Source: a virus
Virus record (IMG/VR): IMGVR_UViG_3300044620_000612
Span: 1-50,531 of that record
Reading direction: 5' to 3' (one strand)
Length of the DNA stretch: 50,531 bases
The stretch's first letter is position 1. Each line of letters starts with the position of its first letter. Shown here piece after piece: positions 29,219-38,484 of the stretch. Position numbers and translations under genes: made by a program. The notes below the pieces were generated by a model. That model saw only the letters and a list, made by a program, of their open reading frames with translations, had not been told where the DNA came from and ran no database searches.

Positions 29219-31350
29219 ATACTTGGCAGAAAATCATCAATTTCCTTCTTCCGCCAAAACCTACCGGAGAGCATGGCAAGCGTGTCAAGAGGAACTTGCG
29301 TGAAAATGTACTCACGAATGATTTTTGGCTTGGCAATTATGTCGATCTTCTCGACCGTTTCCGTGATGGAGGCGTGTTCGCTTATCCAATCTCGAATCCA
29401 CAGGATCGGCGTTACGGATCGAATTTCCCATTCTGGTACTCAGAGCAACAGTTATCTATTATTCGGGCTCAAGCCCGGCTTGTTACCACTACGAATCCAA
29501 ATGCAATTGGACTCCTTAACGGATTATGCAGTTATGTCATTGGCAGTGGATTCAATTACCGTGTTGCCCCAAAGGGAACAATCGAGATCGACGAATCCAC
29601 AGTGCGACGATGCCAAGATGTACTCGACAGATTCCTGAATGAGAACGAATGGGATTTGATGGAGGACGAGATTTTCAAGCGTTCCCGAACTGATGGCGAA
29701 TGCTTCCTCCGTCTGTTCCCTCAACCTTCTGGACGGTTATTGATTCGCACAATTGAGCCAGAGCAAGTCTATCAACCACCCGGTGAAGACTTCGCCCATT
29801 GGTCATATGGAATTGAAACTGACCCAGACGATGTATTTAACATAATGAATTATTACATCGACTATAACGCTCCAAAGGGCGAAGAGGAGCGGGATGCCAC
29901 TGCTGGAAATGTAAATGGCGAAACAGTACCAGCCGATAGGATTATCCACATCAAGTGCAATGTTCCAAAGGCAATTAAGCGAGGATTGTCAGATTTTAGC
30001 TACGATACGCTAGATACATTTTCAACTTCGGCCAAGCTACGCAAGAATTTGGGAGAAGGCGCATCAGTTCAATCGGCAATTGCTGCTGTACGCCAGCATG
30101 ATGCAGCGTCTGCGTCTCAAGTTGAGGCATTTGTCGATGACATGATCGATTATTCGGTGGCCAATGCACCAAGTGGGCGACAGACAGATTATCAGCGTAT
30201 TGAGCCGGGTACATTCTTAGACATTCCAAAGGGAATGAATTATGTTAAACCACCCGGAGCAGATAGCGCAAAAGATCATCTGGAGATCTTCCAATCGCTA
30301 CTTCGCTCAGCTGGCAATCGACACAATGCGCCAGAGTGGCTATCTTCGGCCAATGTGGCTGGGGCAAACTATGCTTCCAGCTTGACGGCTGAATCTCCAT
30401 TCCTTCGCAACTGCGTTAGGATGCAGACATTCTACCGACGATACTTCTTGCGGATTGCCCGTGAAGCAATTCGTACTGCTGCCGAGATGGGTACTCTGCC
30501 AATCAACATCTTGGATGTTATTGATGTTATGGTCACTCCTCCAGCAGTAGAGGCCCGTGACAAGATTGCTGATTCTCAAGCTAACCAGACATACATGACA
30601 ATGGGTATTAAATCTGCCCAGACAATCACTCAAGAGCTTGGCCTTAATTTTGACGCAGAACAGCGCAACATTGAGCAGCAAGCTGAGAAGATGGCATCTG
30701 AAATTGCACCCGGTCAAGAGGATTCTTCCCAAGTGTCTGATTCTGCTCTGAACGGGTTGCAAATTGAGAATCTGGTAGGAATCGTCATGAGGGTAGCAAC
30801 TGGGCAGATTCCAGTTGAAGTTGGCAGATCAATTGCGTCTGCTGCATTCCCATTAATGCCTCAAGACCAGATCAATGCCATTTTCCCTGAATCGCTACAC
30901 GGGACGCAAGAGTTGCCTCCTCACTCCGCTGGACGGTCAGATCCAACGGGGCAAGATCCAATGGCTGAACAGCCTGAAGATCCATTACAGGTAGCTCCAG
31001 TGCAGGAGTCTAATGACGAAGGTAAATACGGCCACATAACTTTCACGCCTCCTGATTCAGTGCGTAAAGCTGCCAAGCGTGGATTAGAACTAAGGAAGAA
31101 GTATGGGCGAGGCGGAACTGCAATTGGCGTAGCCCGTGCAAGGGATCTAATGAATGGTGCAGAACTATCTCCATCAACCATTAATCGCATGGTTAGTTAC
31201 TTTGCCCGTCACGAAGTGGACAAGAAGGGCGAAGGATGGGGCAAAGATTCAGCTGGGTACATTGCATGGCTATTGTGGGGTGGAGACTCAGGAAAGTCTT
31301 GGGCAAGCAAAGTTTCCAAGCAGATGGATGCAGCGGATAAAAAGAAATGA
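29215..31350 (+). CDS. Portal protein (lambda-type) with C-terminal fused domain
   Basis: 711 residues. The body (about 1-500) is lambda-family portal: N-A-I-G-L-L-N-G-L-C-S-Y-V-I-G-S-G near residue 105, W-D-L-M-E-D-E-I-F, R-T-D-G-E-C-F-L-R, then HIKCNVPKAIKRGLSDF and SSLTAESPFLRN. A Pro/Asp-rich linker leads to an extra 95-residue domain with KKYGRGGTAIGVARARDL and RMVSYFARHEVDKKGEG, often a separate or differently fused phage domain. The portal is the dodecameric DNA gate of the head. ATG overlaps the terL stop. Confidence 0.85.
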   Translation: MNTWQKIINFLLPPKPTGEHGKRVKRNLRENVLTNDFWLGNYVDLLDRFRDGGVFAYPISNPQDRRYGSNFPFWYSEQQLSIIRAQARLVTTTNPNAIGLLNGLCSYVIGSGFNYRVAPKGTIEIDESTVRRCQDVLDRFLNENEWDLMEDEIFKRSRTDGECFLRLFPQPSGRLLIRTIEPEQVYQPPGEDFAHWSYGIETDPDDVFNIMNYYIDYNAPKGEEERDATAGNVNGETVPADRIIHIKCNVPKAIKRGLSDFSYDTLDTFSTSAKLRKNLGEGASVQSAIAAVRQHDAASASQVEAFVDDMIDYSVANAPSGRQTDYQRIEPGTFLDIPKGMNYVKPPGADSAKDHLEIFQSLLRSAGNRHNAPEWLSSANVAGANYASSLTAESPFLRNCVRMQTFYRRYFLRIAREAIRTAAEMGTLPINILDVIDVMVTPPAVEARDKIADSQANQTYMTMGIKSAQTITQELGLNFDAEQRNIEQQAEKMASEIAPGQEDSSQVSDSALNGLQIENLVGIVMRVATGQIPVEVGRSIASAAFPLMPQDQINAIFPESLHGTQELPPHSAGRSDPTGQDPMAEQPEDPLQVAPVQESNDEGKYGHITFTPPDSVRKAAKRGLELRKKYGRGGTAIGVARARDLMNGAELSPSTINRMVSYFARHEVDKKGEGWGKDSAGYIAWLLWGGDSGKSWASKVSKQMDAADKKK

Positions 31351-31553
31351 TCCAAGTCAATGCTGAGCATGATCCGCTTGATCTATGCAACCTGACTGTA
31401 GCTTTTATGCTACAGTTGGGTACAGTGAACGAGATTGTCAAGCATCAACCGGATAACGCACAAGCCATTGAGAAGAAGCAGTATTTAGAGAGCGGATTAA
31501 AAACTCACATAGCTGAATGCGATAGATGCCGGAATTCCCTAAAGGATGAGTGA
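31347..31553 (+). CDS. Small protein between portal and ParB-like gene
   Basis: 68 residues, ATG overlapping the portal stop (ATGA). Helical, with K-T-H-I-A-E-C-D-R-C near the C-terminus, a His-x3-Cys-x2-Cys pattern seen in zinc-binding anti-sigma-like peptides. No named family. Late head-gene context. Confidence 0.6.
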   Translation: MIQVNAEHDPLDLCNLTVAFMLQLGTVNEIVKHQPDNAQAIEKKQYLESGLKTHIAECDRCRNSLKDE

Positions 31554-31554
31554 T

Positions 31555-32829
31555 ATGGATTTCAAAGATAGGATCAAAGAGTTTAGGCGGATAAAGGCCA
31601 GTGATCTTTTAGCTAATCCGCTAAACCATAGAGTTCATCCAGAAAAGCAGCGCAAAGCATTACGCAAGACTCTAAAAGAGATTGGCTTTGCTGGAGCGTT
31701 ATTGTGCCGTGAGCATGATGGCAAGTTGATCTTGCTTGATGGTCATATGCGGGCAGCTGAGTGTGGCGATGCCGAAATTCCAGTCCTAATTCTTGATGTG
31801 AATGAGGATGAAGGAAACAAGATACTTGCCTCGTATGATGCCATCGGATCAATGGCAAAAATTGACGAGAAGATTTTAAATGATCTGATGGATTCATTCA
31901 CTAGCGATATTGGTGATGTATTCGGTGAAGTGAATTCATCAGGAAATATTTTTGAGGAAGACGAAGAGAAACAGAGGAAAAAAGAGGAGGAGGAAAACGA
32001 ATTAAGGGAGAAGGAGCAAAAGGAAGATAAGGCAAGACGAGAGCGGATAAAGAGTGGCGAAGAATTATTAGGTGTTAAGCCGGGAGAACTGTGGAAAATT
32101 AGGGATGGTTCTTACATCTACTGCGGTAGTTATAAGGACAAGATTTTCACAGATATGTTTATTGAGATGGCAAATTTTGGGGCAAAGACACGAACATACT
32201 ACAAGGTTATGTTAAACGCTCCAAGAGCGACAACTGCGGAATATGGCGCATTTGATTTCCTGTCCAATCTAATTAAATTAGACGAAGGTTGGACTTTTAC
32301 AAATAATGATCCAGCCCTTCTCGCCTCCCTGCTGGACAGTAACAGTGTGCAGGGACTATATACATTTTCCAATGGTGATTTCTCTCAAATAACGACATTC
32401 CACAGCAAGAATAAATCTGAGCCTATTTCTCATATGAAGAACCATTTTAATGAGGAAACTGACAGGGATAGGGGGAGGCATCTAACAGCGAATGTCGAAG
32501 CATTCCCTCCTCCGGTCAATGGCGCAAGAGTCCATAGATTTGCATTAGAAAAACTTATTGCCAAAACCAAGAGACACGCATCAGCACAAGAAAAAACTGT
32601 TCCGTTTCTAATTATTCCATGTTCAAACACTGGACTAATTACAAGAATTGCCTTATCAAGCCACCATTGCAAAATATTGGCAGCTGAACCAGACCCAAAT
32701 TTGGTAGAGTACACTCTTCAAAACTTTTTCGCTTTTCCGGCAAGACATAACGAAAACCGGGAAACTATGCCTCCACCAAAGAGGATAATTAGATGGAAGC
32801 AGCAACTAGGCGATTTAACGAACTCTTAG
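31555..32829 (+). CDS. ParB-like nuclease fold fused to degenerate DNA methyltransferase
   Basis: 424 residues from the ATG with AAAGGA 9 bases upstream; ATG 31546 would leave no spacing. N-terminal ParB/sulfiredoxin-like domain: ASDLLANPLNHRVHPEKQR, G-F-A-G-A-L-L, LILLDGHMRAAECGD. A charged coiled coil (about 140-170, E/K-rich) follows. The C-terminal part has GVKPGELWKIRDGSYIYCGS and FLIIPCSNTGLITRIALSS, a distorted copy of the amino-methyltransferase layout, with no D-P-P-Y. Methylation activity is therefore doubtful. Confidence 0.65.
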   Translation: MDFKDRIKEFRRIKASDLLANPLNHRVHPEKQRKALRKTLKEIGFAGALLCREHDGKLILLDGHMRAAECGDAEIPVLILDVNEDEGNKILASYDAIGSMAKIDEKILNDLMDSFTSDIGDVFGEVNSSGNIFEEDEEKQRKKEEEENELREKEQKEDKARRERIKSGEELLGVKPGELWKIRDGSYIYCGSYKDKIFTDMFIEMANFGAKTRTYYKVMLNAPRATTAEYGAFDFLSNLIKLDEGWTFTNNDPALLASLLDSNSVQGLYTFSNGDFSQITTFHSKNKSEPISHMKNHFNEETDRDRGRHLTANVEAFPPPVNGARVHRFALEKLIAKTKRHASAQEKTVPFLIIPCSNTGLITRIALSSHHCKILAAEPDPNLVEYTLQNFFAFPARHNENRETMPPPKRIIRWKQQLGDLTNS

Positions 32830-33875
32830 CTGCAAAGGTTGGTATTGAGCAGATAGAAGCACTGCATGATGCAGATATTGTTTCAAGGAAATTGCTTGGA
32901 CTAATATCTCAACGGCAAAAATTGGCAACAAATGCCAAGGATCTCAACGACTACACTTCAATCCATTTTAATTTGGAATGTATTTATCTGGAAATTAACA
33001 GTCTTGTAAACAGATTGTGCCCAAAAATACTTGAGGATCATTCAAGACGGCTCAATGTAATTATGGCCGACCTACTTGTAGGAAACGATTTACAAGAGTC
33101 AAAGCGCACAATTGCCCGTGATATTTTTCCCGGTATTCCAAAGAATTTAATCCTTGAAATAATTCGCAACAGAAATATTCCTCAGCGAATTATGCAAAAA
33201 ATGTCTCGTACCCGGATGAATCCAACTGCTGTAGCACAGCTAATTGCAATCCAGAAAGACCCGTTAATCCGGTCTGCAATGGTCACCCAGTATTTTCAAA
33301 CTATGCGGAATAATGCCTACATGATTGCCCGTACGGCAATTAGTTCAATGATGGGCCAAGTTGCCAGAAATACATATTCGTCACTGCCCAAGGAATTGGT
33401 GGGGTTCCAAATCCATGCCATTCTGGACAGTAGAACAAGACCAGCACACCGTGAACGGGATAAGACGGTTTATTACAAGAATCCTCGCTATGACAACCTT
33501 GGCTTTGACCAGATGCCAAATCCGCCACTGGAGGCAGATGGATCGACTGCATTCAATTGCAGGTGCTGGCTAACCCCAATTCTGAACACTGAGCCAACTA
33601 AATTTTATGATTTTAAAGGCCGAATCATTCCAGATGCCAAGACTTTCAGCCAGTGGTTTGGATCAAGTACGAAAGATAAGCAGGTTTTAGCGATTGGGGT
33701 TAAACGGCACCAGATGGCTTCAAAGCGTTTAAAGAAAGGCGAAACACTCCAGTGGTGGCATCTGCTAGACCCAGATTCTGGGATGTTACTTGATTTAGAT
33801 GAAATAAAATCAGAATCTCCCCAAAAAAGGGCAGGAAGAATTAAAAAAGCAAAAAATATCATATTCAAGGCTTGA
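32793..33875 (+). CDS. Head morphogenesis protein, Mu gpF-like
   Basis: 360 residues, overlapping the previous gene by 37 bases. The N-terminal two-thirds is helical. The gpF domain follows: ARTAISSMMGQVARNTY, then FQIHAILDSRTRPAHRERD, Y-Y-K-N-P and LEADGSTAFNCRCWLTPI. These residues define the minor capsid family that enters heads with the portal. Helps start head assembly and may be ejected. The last bases hold a promoter-like TTGACA for the next gene. Confidence 0.8.
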   Translation: MEAATRRFNELLAAKVGIEQIEALHDADIVSRKLLGLISQRQKLATNAKDLNDYTSIHFNLECIYLEINSLVNRLCPKILEDHSRRLNVIMADLLVGNDLQESKRTIARDIFPGIPKNLILEIIRNRNIPQRIMQKMSRTRMNPTAVAQLIAIQKDPLIRSAMVTQYFQTMRNNAYMIARTAISSMMGQVARNTYSSLPKELVGFQIHAILDSRTRPAHRERDKTVYYKNPRYDNLGFDQMPNPPLEADGSTAFNCRCWLTPILNTEPTKFYDFKGRIIPDAKTFSQWFGSSTKDKQVLAIGVKRHQMASKRLKKGETLQWWHLLDPDSGMLLDLDEIKSESPQKRAGRIKKAKNIIFKA

Positions 33876-33907
33876 CATAATTTTATATTGCTATCAATAT
33901 ATTTAAT

Positions 33908-35233
33908 ATGCCAACTAATCTTTCGCTTCTAGAAGACCTCAACTCTATTATTCCACTTAGCCAATGGTCGAGTGGCAAAGAGGCTTTGACGGTTGATCGT
34001 GAAGCCGGGATCATCAAAGGCATCAAGATTCTTGGGTTCACATCTCAGAATGGTAGGCGATATACGCCTGAAGCCTGTAAAGCTGCGATTTCCCTGTACG
34101 AAGGGAAAAAGGTCAATATTGACCATCCAGAAAAAGGCCCAACTCAGCAGCGTTCAACCTATGATCGCTTTGGAAAGTTCATCAATGTTCGCTTCGTTGA
34201 AGGCGATGGACTTTTTGGTGATCTCCTCTACCTCAAAAGCCATGAAATGGCTGAGAGTGTATGTGAAGCGGCTGAGCGCAAAGAACTAAATGATGTATTT
34301 GGAATGAGCCATAATGCTCAAGGCGAAGGATCTGTAGATAAACAAGGTATATTCGTTGTCTCACGGATAACGGAAGTGCGCCATGTCGATCTCGTCGCAG
34401 ACCCGGCAACGACACAATCGCTCACGGAATCAGCGACAGCAAAGCAGAAAACAGAAGAAGCAGCGTACTCTGGAGTTTATCGAACGAGTAAAAAACGCTC
34501 TCCTAAAGCGAGGAGGGGATTCGTGAAATCCAAAAGTAAAAGCGCAAACAAGCCTACTGGGACTATTAAAGAGAGCGAAGACGAGACTACTCCAGTAGTG
34601 AACGAAAAAGAAGAAGACAGAAAAGACTTGCACCATCGGGTCATGCAGATCATTACCCGTGACGATATGGCTGATGATCGTAAAGCTGATGCTGTTCTTG
34701 ATTTCCTTATGGATGAAATGGGAGACGAAGAAATGGATGCAACTGAGGCAATGGATCGTATCGATGATACAAATAAGGATCAGAAAAGCGATACGCCAGC
34801 TGATTCTGGATCGGATGATACAGAAGAGGCGAAGGGCACTAAGAAGTGCGCTAAGTGTGGTTGCGATTGCCAAGGCAGCGAGATGGATGCTGAAGAGGCA
34901 AAATGCAACGAAGAGGAAGGATCTTGTGGTGATGGGAAGGAGCGCATGAAACCTGTAAAAGAATCTAAAGATCCTAAAGAAGAGCTTGAATACTTGCGGG
35001 CCAAGGACAACATTCGAAACTTGTGTGAGCAAGCTGGAATCAAGTTCGAGGATTCCCTCGTAGAAGACCTTTCCAGCCTTTCCGCCTCCTCTTTGGAGCG
35101 TCAGATCAAGCGAATTGCTGCTTCTGAGAAAGCTGCAAAGCCAAAATGCCCACCAATCAATGCCCCGCTTCAAGAAAGTAAGGGTAGTGGTATTCCTGAA
35201 GGTGATTCTTTGTTCCGTTGGTTGCAAAACTAA
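33908..35233 (+). CDS. Prohead protease / scaffold fusion
   Basis: 441 residues. The N-terminal domain (about 25-180) matches phage capsid maturation proteases: G-I-I-K-G-I-K-I-L-G, S-Q-N-G-R-R-Y-T-P-E, NIDHP with His73, then RYGKF-type strand, and VRHVDLVADPATTQSL. The C-terminal half is charged and helical with an acidic, Cys-bearing stretch (CAKCGCDCQGSE), as in scaffolds removed by self-cleavage. No Shine-Dalgarno is visible before the ATG; a TTGACA lies 33 bases upstream, so a short leader is possible. Confidence 0.7.
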   Translation: MPTNLSLLEDLNSIIPLSQWSSGKEALTVDREAGIIKGIKILGFTSQNGRRYTPEACKAAISLYEGKKVNIDHPEKGPTQQRSTYDRFGKFINVRFVEGDGLFGDLLYLKSHEMAESVCEAAERKELNDVFGMSHNAQGEGSVDKQGIFVVSRITEVRHVDLVADPATTQSLTESATAKQKTEEAAYSGVYRTSKKRSPKARRGFVKSKSKSANKPTGTIKESEDETTPVVNEKEEDRKDLHHRVMQIITRDDMADDRKADAVLDFLMDEMGDEEMDATEAMDRIDDTNKDQKSDTPADSGSDDTEEAKGTKKCAKCGCDCQGSEMDAEEAKCNEEEGSCGDGKERMKPVKESKDPKEELEYLRAKDNIRNLCEQAGIKFEDSLVEDLSSLSASSLERQIKRIAASEKAAKPKCPPINAPLQESKGSGIPEGDSLFRWLQN

Positions 35234-35248
35234 AAAGGGGGTACGACG

Positions 35249-35788
35249 ATGAGTACGACTTTTGGTGGTGGTAGACTCTACAAGCCTGCTTCTGATACGG
35301 TTATGAATCTGCCCAGCGCAGCTTCGACCGCTATCACTCCCGGCGACCTGTTGTATTGGGATACTTCGGCAAAGGTTCTAAAGCCTTTCGATGTTTACCC
35401 CGCAACTGGAACGGTTAATACCGACCAAGCTGCAATTCGTGCAGTTTTCGCTGGTGTTGCCCTTCAAGGTAAATTGGCAGCTGATGCCAGCACTGGCTAT
35501 CCAGCTTTCAACGGTGAAGTAATCACTTTCACCCCTGATGCTCTTTACGAAGCAACTTGTGCAGCTACCACTTTCGAGCCGGGTGACTTGGTTGCAGCTT
35601 CGGTTGCAGCAACTGCTGGTGCTGGCAATGTCGCAGCACAGACCCTTGTAAAGACCACCGATGCGGGCGAAGCATTGGGTTATGTTGTTGAGCGTTATGC
35701 AAGTAACACAACTACGGTTCGTGTTCGCTTGATTGGGCGATGGTCGCCTTACAACTTCGCTGATTACAACACCATCACCTCGGCCTGA
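35249..35788 (+). CDS. Probable capsid decoration/stabilisation protein
   Basis: 179 residues between prohead protease and major capsid protein, the usual site of decoration genes. Beta-rich and Ala/Thr-rich (SAASTAITPGDLLYWDTSAK, F-E-P-G-D-L-V, GEALGYVVERYASNTTTVRV). The P-G-D-L and G-x-A-L-G-Y-V motifs recall small cement proteins with a beta-tulip fold. Should be abundant. GGGGG precedes the ATG. Confidence 0.7.
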   Translation: MSTTFGGGRLYKPASDTVMNLPSAASTAITPGDLLYWDTSAKVLKPFDVYPATGTVNTDQAAIRAVFAGVALQGKLAADASTGYPAFNGEVITFTPDALYEATCAATTFEPGDLVAASVAATAGAGNVAAQTLVKTTDAGEALGYVVERYASNTTTVRVRLIGRWSPYNFADYNTITSA

Positions 35789-35818
35789 TCCCTAACACAA
35801 TAAGAAAGGTACTGATCC

Positions 35819-37159
35819 ATGAACACGATGAAGTTGAGAAATCTGTACGAGTCCCGAACCAAAGAAACCAATGGTCGCTGGCGTTTCCTAACCGAAATGC
35901 GCCAAGGCCTTGGTCTTTGCGACAAGGATGGCAACGACAACAAGGACTTTGCTGGCAACCGCATCTTGAAGGACAGGAATGTCCGTCCAGAGCAGTTCAG
36001 CCTGCAAGAGCTTGCTGAATCCATTGTTGGGCCTAGCTGGAGGCAGATTTTCAATCCTGAATCCGGCACAATGAATCAGTACACCGTAGCTCGTTCGCTG
36101 GTGGAGAGTGGTTTCCCCAATGAGCAACGGGCACTGGTTGAGGCCACTGGTTTTGGCCTTGATCCATCCGCCTTCCTGAACATCAATACTTTCACCTCCA
36201 TCGTTGGTGGACTGGTTGAAGTAAAGATTTTGGAAGCATTCCAAAATCCTGCTCTGATTGCTGATCGCCTGATGCCTGTTGAGTCCACAAAGCTCAATGG
36301 CCAGAAGATTATCGGTCTTCAGAACATTGGTGATCGTGCCCGTAAGCGTGGCCCCGGTGAAACTCATCCTCGTGCCCAATTCGGGGAGCGTTGGATCGAG
36401 ACTCCAGAAACCCGTGAAAACGCCTTGGCACTTGATGTTCTCAAGGAAACGGTTTTCTTTGATCTGACTGGTGCAATTCTCCAGCAGGCATCTAGCATTG
36501 GTACTGAGTTGGCATACCGTAAGGAACTTGAAGTGATTGATACCTTCCTTGGTATCAACAACTCCTTCAAGTACAACGGTACGGCCTACAATACCTATCA
36601 GACGAGCCGAACCCTTGGCTATCTGAATGCCCATACGAACCAGCTAGTGGATTGGACTTCACTCCAGTCTGCATATCTGCTGTTCACTCGCCAAGAAGAT
36701 CCCCATACCGGAAAGCGTTTGCTCATCACGCCGGATACCATTTTGGTAAATCCAGCAAGGATGGCAACCGTCAATCTGATCATTGGGGCATCCTCCACTG
36801 ATCGCCGTACCACTCCGGGTTCTACTCAGGCTACTGCTGCTGAATTGAACATTAGCAGCACTCCGGGTAATCCTTACAGTGGCCAGTTCAATGTTGTGAC
36901 CAGTCCTCTTGTCGAGCAGCGTTGCTTGGCAGCGGATGGTCTGAACTTGAATCAGGCTAACACTGACGGCTTGTGGTTCATGATGCAAGCTGGTAAGGCG
37001 TTCCGCTATATGCAGAACTATCCTTTGACCGTTACCCAAGCAAGCCCCAGCCAGTACGAAATGCTGGATCGAGGCATCGTAGCATCCTACTTCGCTGAAG
37101 AGCGAGGTATCCCAAGCGTCTGGAGTCCTTGGCACATTGCCAAGAACAACAACGCTTAA
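35819..37159 (+). CDS. Major capsid protein
   Basis: 446 residues, size and position typical of an HK97-fold major capsid protein. An N-terminal helical part (1-120) could be a scaffold-like delta domain cut by the upstream protease. The rest has RKELEVIDTFLGINNSFKYN, TGKRLLITPDTILVNPARM and a C-terminal V-A-S-Y-F-A-E-E-R-G. AAAGG precedes the ATG. The codon mix is richer in GC than that of its neighbours, as expected of a highly expressed gene. Confidence 0.8.
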   Translation: MNTMKLRNLYESRTKETNGRWRFLTEMRQGLGLCDKDGNDNKDFAGNRILKDRNVRPEQFSLQELAESIVGPSWRQIFNPESGTMNQYTVARSLVESGFPNEQRALVEATGFGLDPSAFLNINTFTSIVGGLVEVKILEAFQNPALIADRLMPVESTKLNGQKIIGLQNIGDRARKRGPGETHPRAQFGERWIETPETRENALALDVLKETVFFDLTGAILQQASSIGTELAYRKELEVIDTFLGINNSFKYNGTAYNTYQTSRTLGYLNAHTNQLVDWTSLQSAYLLFTRQEDPHTGKRLLITPDTILVNPARMATVNLIIGASSTDRRTTPGSTQATAAELNISSTPGNPYSGQFNVVTSPLVEQRCLAADGLNLNQANTDGLWFMMQAGKAFRYMQNYPLTVTQASPSQYEMLDRGIVASYFAEERGIPSVWSPWHIAKNNNA

Positions 37160-37175
37160 CAATTGAGGCATACAG

Positions 37176-37376
37176 ATGAAACCCACCACATCTGATAAGC
37201 CTGTTGTTGCTGCGCCAATGATGAAGGCATGGGAAGTCGCTTATGGTGATTTACCCCGTGCCTTCATCAAGGCTTATGGCAGAGAACAGGCCAAGAACGA
37301 ATACCGAATTCGTTACCAGTTGCATGATAGTAGGCAACCAATCGCATCGGAGATAAAAGATGTCAGCGGAAACTGA
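37176..37376 (+). CDS. Small protein after capsid gene
   Basis: 66 residues, GAGG before the ATG. An N-terminal flexible arm and one helix (RAFIKAYGREQAKNEYRIRY). Overlaps the next gene by 17 bases. No family recognised; position suits a head-completion accessory. Confidence 0.6.
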   Translation: MKPTTSDKPVVAAPMMKAWEVAYGDLPRAFIKAYGREQAKNEYRIRYQLHDSRQPIASEIKDVSGN

Positions 37377-37578
37377 TCTAGATCAGGCAATCGCAAACAT
37401 CTCTTCGGCGATCAAGGAAATAACTGCTAGTCCCAAACCCAACTATACGGTCGATGGTCAGACCGTATCTTGGGGGGATTATCTCGATACATTGACAACC
37501 AAGCTGGCATCATTGGTTAAGACTAAGCAGATTATCGGTGGCCCATATCAGCGCATGACAAGGATGAAATCCCGATGA
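37360..37578 (+). CDS. Small neck-region protein
   Basis: 72 residues, GGAG before the ATG. Helical start (DLDQAIANISSAIKEITAS), then NYTVDGQTVSWGDYLDTL, a motif common in small phage proteins between capsid and neck genes, and a basic end. Function unknown. Stop overlaps the next ATG. Confidence 0.65.
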   Translation: MSAETDLDQAIANISSAIKEITASPKPNYTVDGQTVSWGDYLDTLTTKLASLVKTKQIIGGPYQRMTRMKSR

Positions 37579-37892
37579 AATACGCCAAAATTGACGCAGC
37601 TACAGCTGGATCAAACACTATTGTTGCTGCTGTTACAGGTAAAAGAATTTTGGTGTTACTGTATGCCATCACGAGTTCAGCGAACCAAAACGCATATTTT
37701 GCTTCAGGTTCTACAGCAATTACTGGAACAATGTATTTTGGGAATCACAGCAATACGATGGCAGCATATGGAGCAATGACTCCAGCTGGTACTGTTGGAG
37801 TGTTTAGAACCGAGATTGGCGAGGCCTTGAATTTGGTTCTAAGCGCATCAACAAGCCTTGGTGGTCATTTAACCTACATGGTAACGGACTAA
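37575..37892 (+). CDS. Small beta-sandwich virion protein
   Basis: 105 residues with KYAKIDAATAGSNTIVAAVT, G-K-R-I-L-V-L-L-Y-A-I and a Gly/Ala-rich beta end. This pattern is frequent in phage and prophage proteins linked to head or tail decoration. Coupled to the previous gene by ATGA. Confidence 0.6.
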   Translation: MKYAKIDAATAGSNTIVAAVTGKRILVLLYAITSSANQNAYFASGSTAITGTMYFGNHSNTMAAYGAMTPAGTVGVFRTEIGEALNLVLSASTSLGGHLTYMVTD

Positions 37893-37896
37893 TAAA

Positions 37897-38484
37897 ATGG
37901 CAAATCTCAGAACAGTATTGACAATTCAATACACTGATGAGTTGCCACCAGAAGAATCAATTCTTCCAGCTATTCCAGTTAAAGAAGAGAGAACTAAGCC
38001 CACTGGCATACTTTCAAAGGTAGGCGATTTCTTTACAAATTTATTTGGTAGATTTTCTGGGAAAAAGGCTAAAGACAAAGAAGTGGTTCAAGCTGAGCCA
38101 ACGATGGTTGAATTTGAACCTCCAGAGGTTGATAGAAAAGCTAGAAAGAAATATTTGCTTCAGTTTGCATCACAAATTGTTGAGAAACATAAGCAAAATA
38201 TTAATGTTAAGTATCCTCCAGCATCATTGCCGGGTGAATATCCAGCGAGACGATCTGGGAAACTGCAAAGAAGCGTTTACTACAAACCTCGTACTCCAGA
38301 ATCGCTTGAGGATAACAGCAGGATAAAAATTGGATATAAGAGTCAGGGAAAACCTGATCCTGCATTTTATTCTAAAATATTGGCTGGAAGAGGAAGACTT
38401 GGATTGGCCGATACGGCAGATAATATGCCAAAACCAAGTAAATTTGGTCAAATAGAAATACGCTATCCGGGGGATAGATCGTAA
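37897..38484 (+). CDS. Neck/tail-completion protein candidate
   Basis: 195 residues. The basic, helical N-terminal region is variable, with a loop of charged residues (FSGKKAKDKE). The C-terminal domain has QNINVKYPPASLPGEYPARR, S-G-K-L-Q-R-S and G-R-G-R-L-G, the conserved part of HK97-gp10-like or related minor tail/neck proteins. Gene order capsid, this, connector, terminator agrees. Confidence 0.6.
   Translation: MANLRTVLTIQYTDELPPEESILPAIPVKEERTKPTGILSKVGDFFTNLFGRFSGKKAKDKEVVQAEPTMVEFEPPEVDRKARKKYLLQFASQIVEKHKQNINVKYPPASLPGEYPARRSGKLQRSVYYKPRTPESLEDNSRIKIGYKSQGKPDPAFYSKILAGRGRLGLADTADNMPKPSKFGQIEIRYPGDRS

Noticed and set aside
34430-35227. 265-residue hydrophobic minus-strand frame
   Set aside because: Opposite the charged half of the prohead protease gene; the hydrophobic look comes from reading Lys/Glu codons backwards.
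35888-36634. 248-residue minus-strand frame opposite the capsid gene
   Set aside because: No recognisable motif or ribosome site, and a highly expressed gene on the other strand explains the openness.
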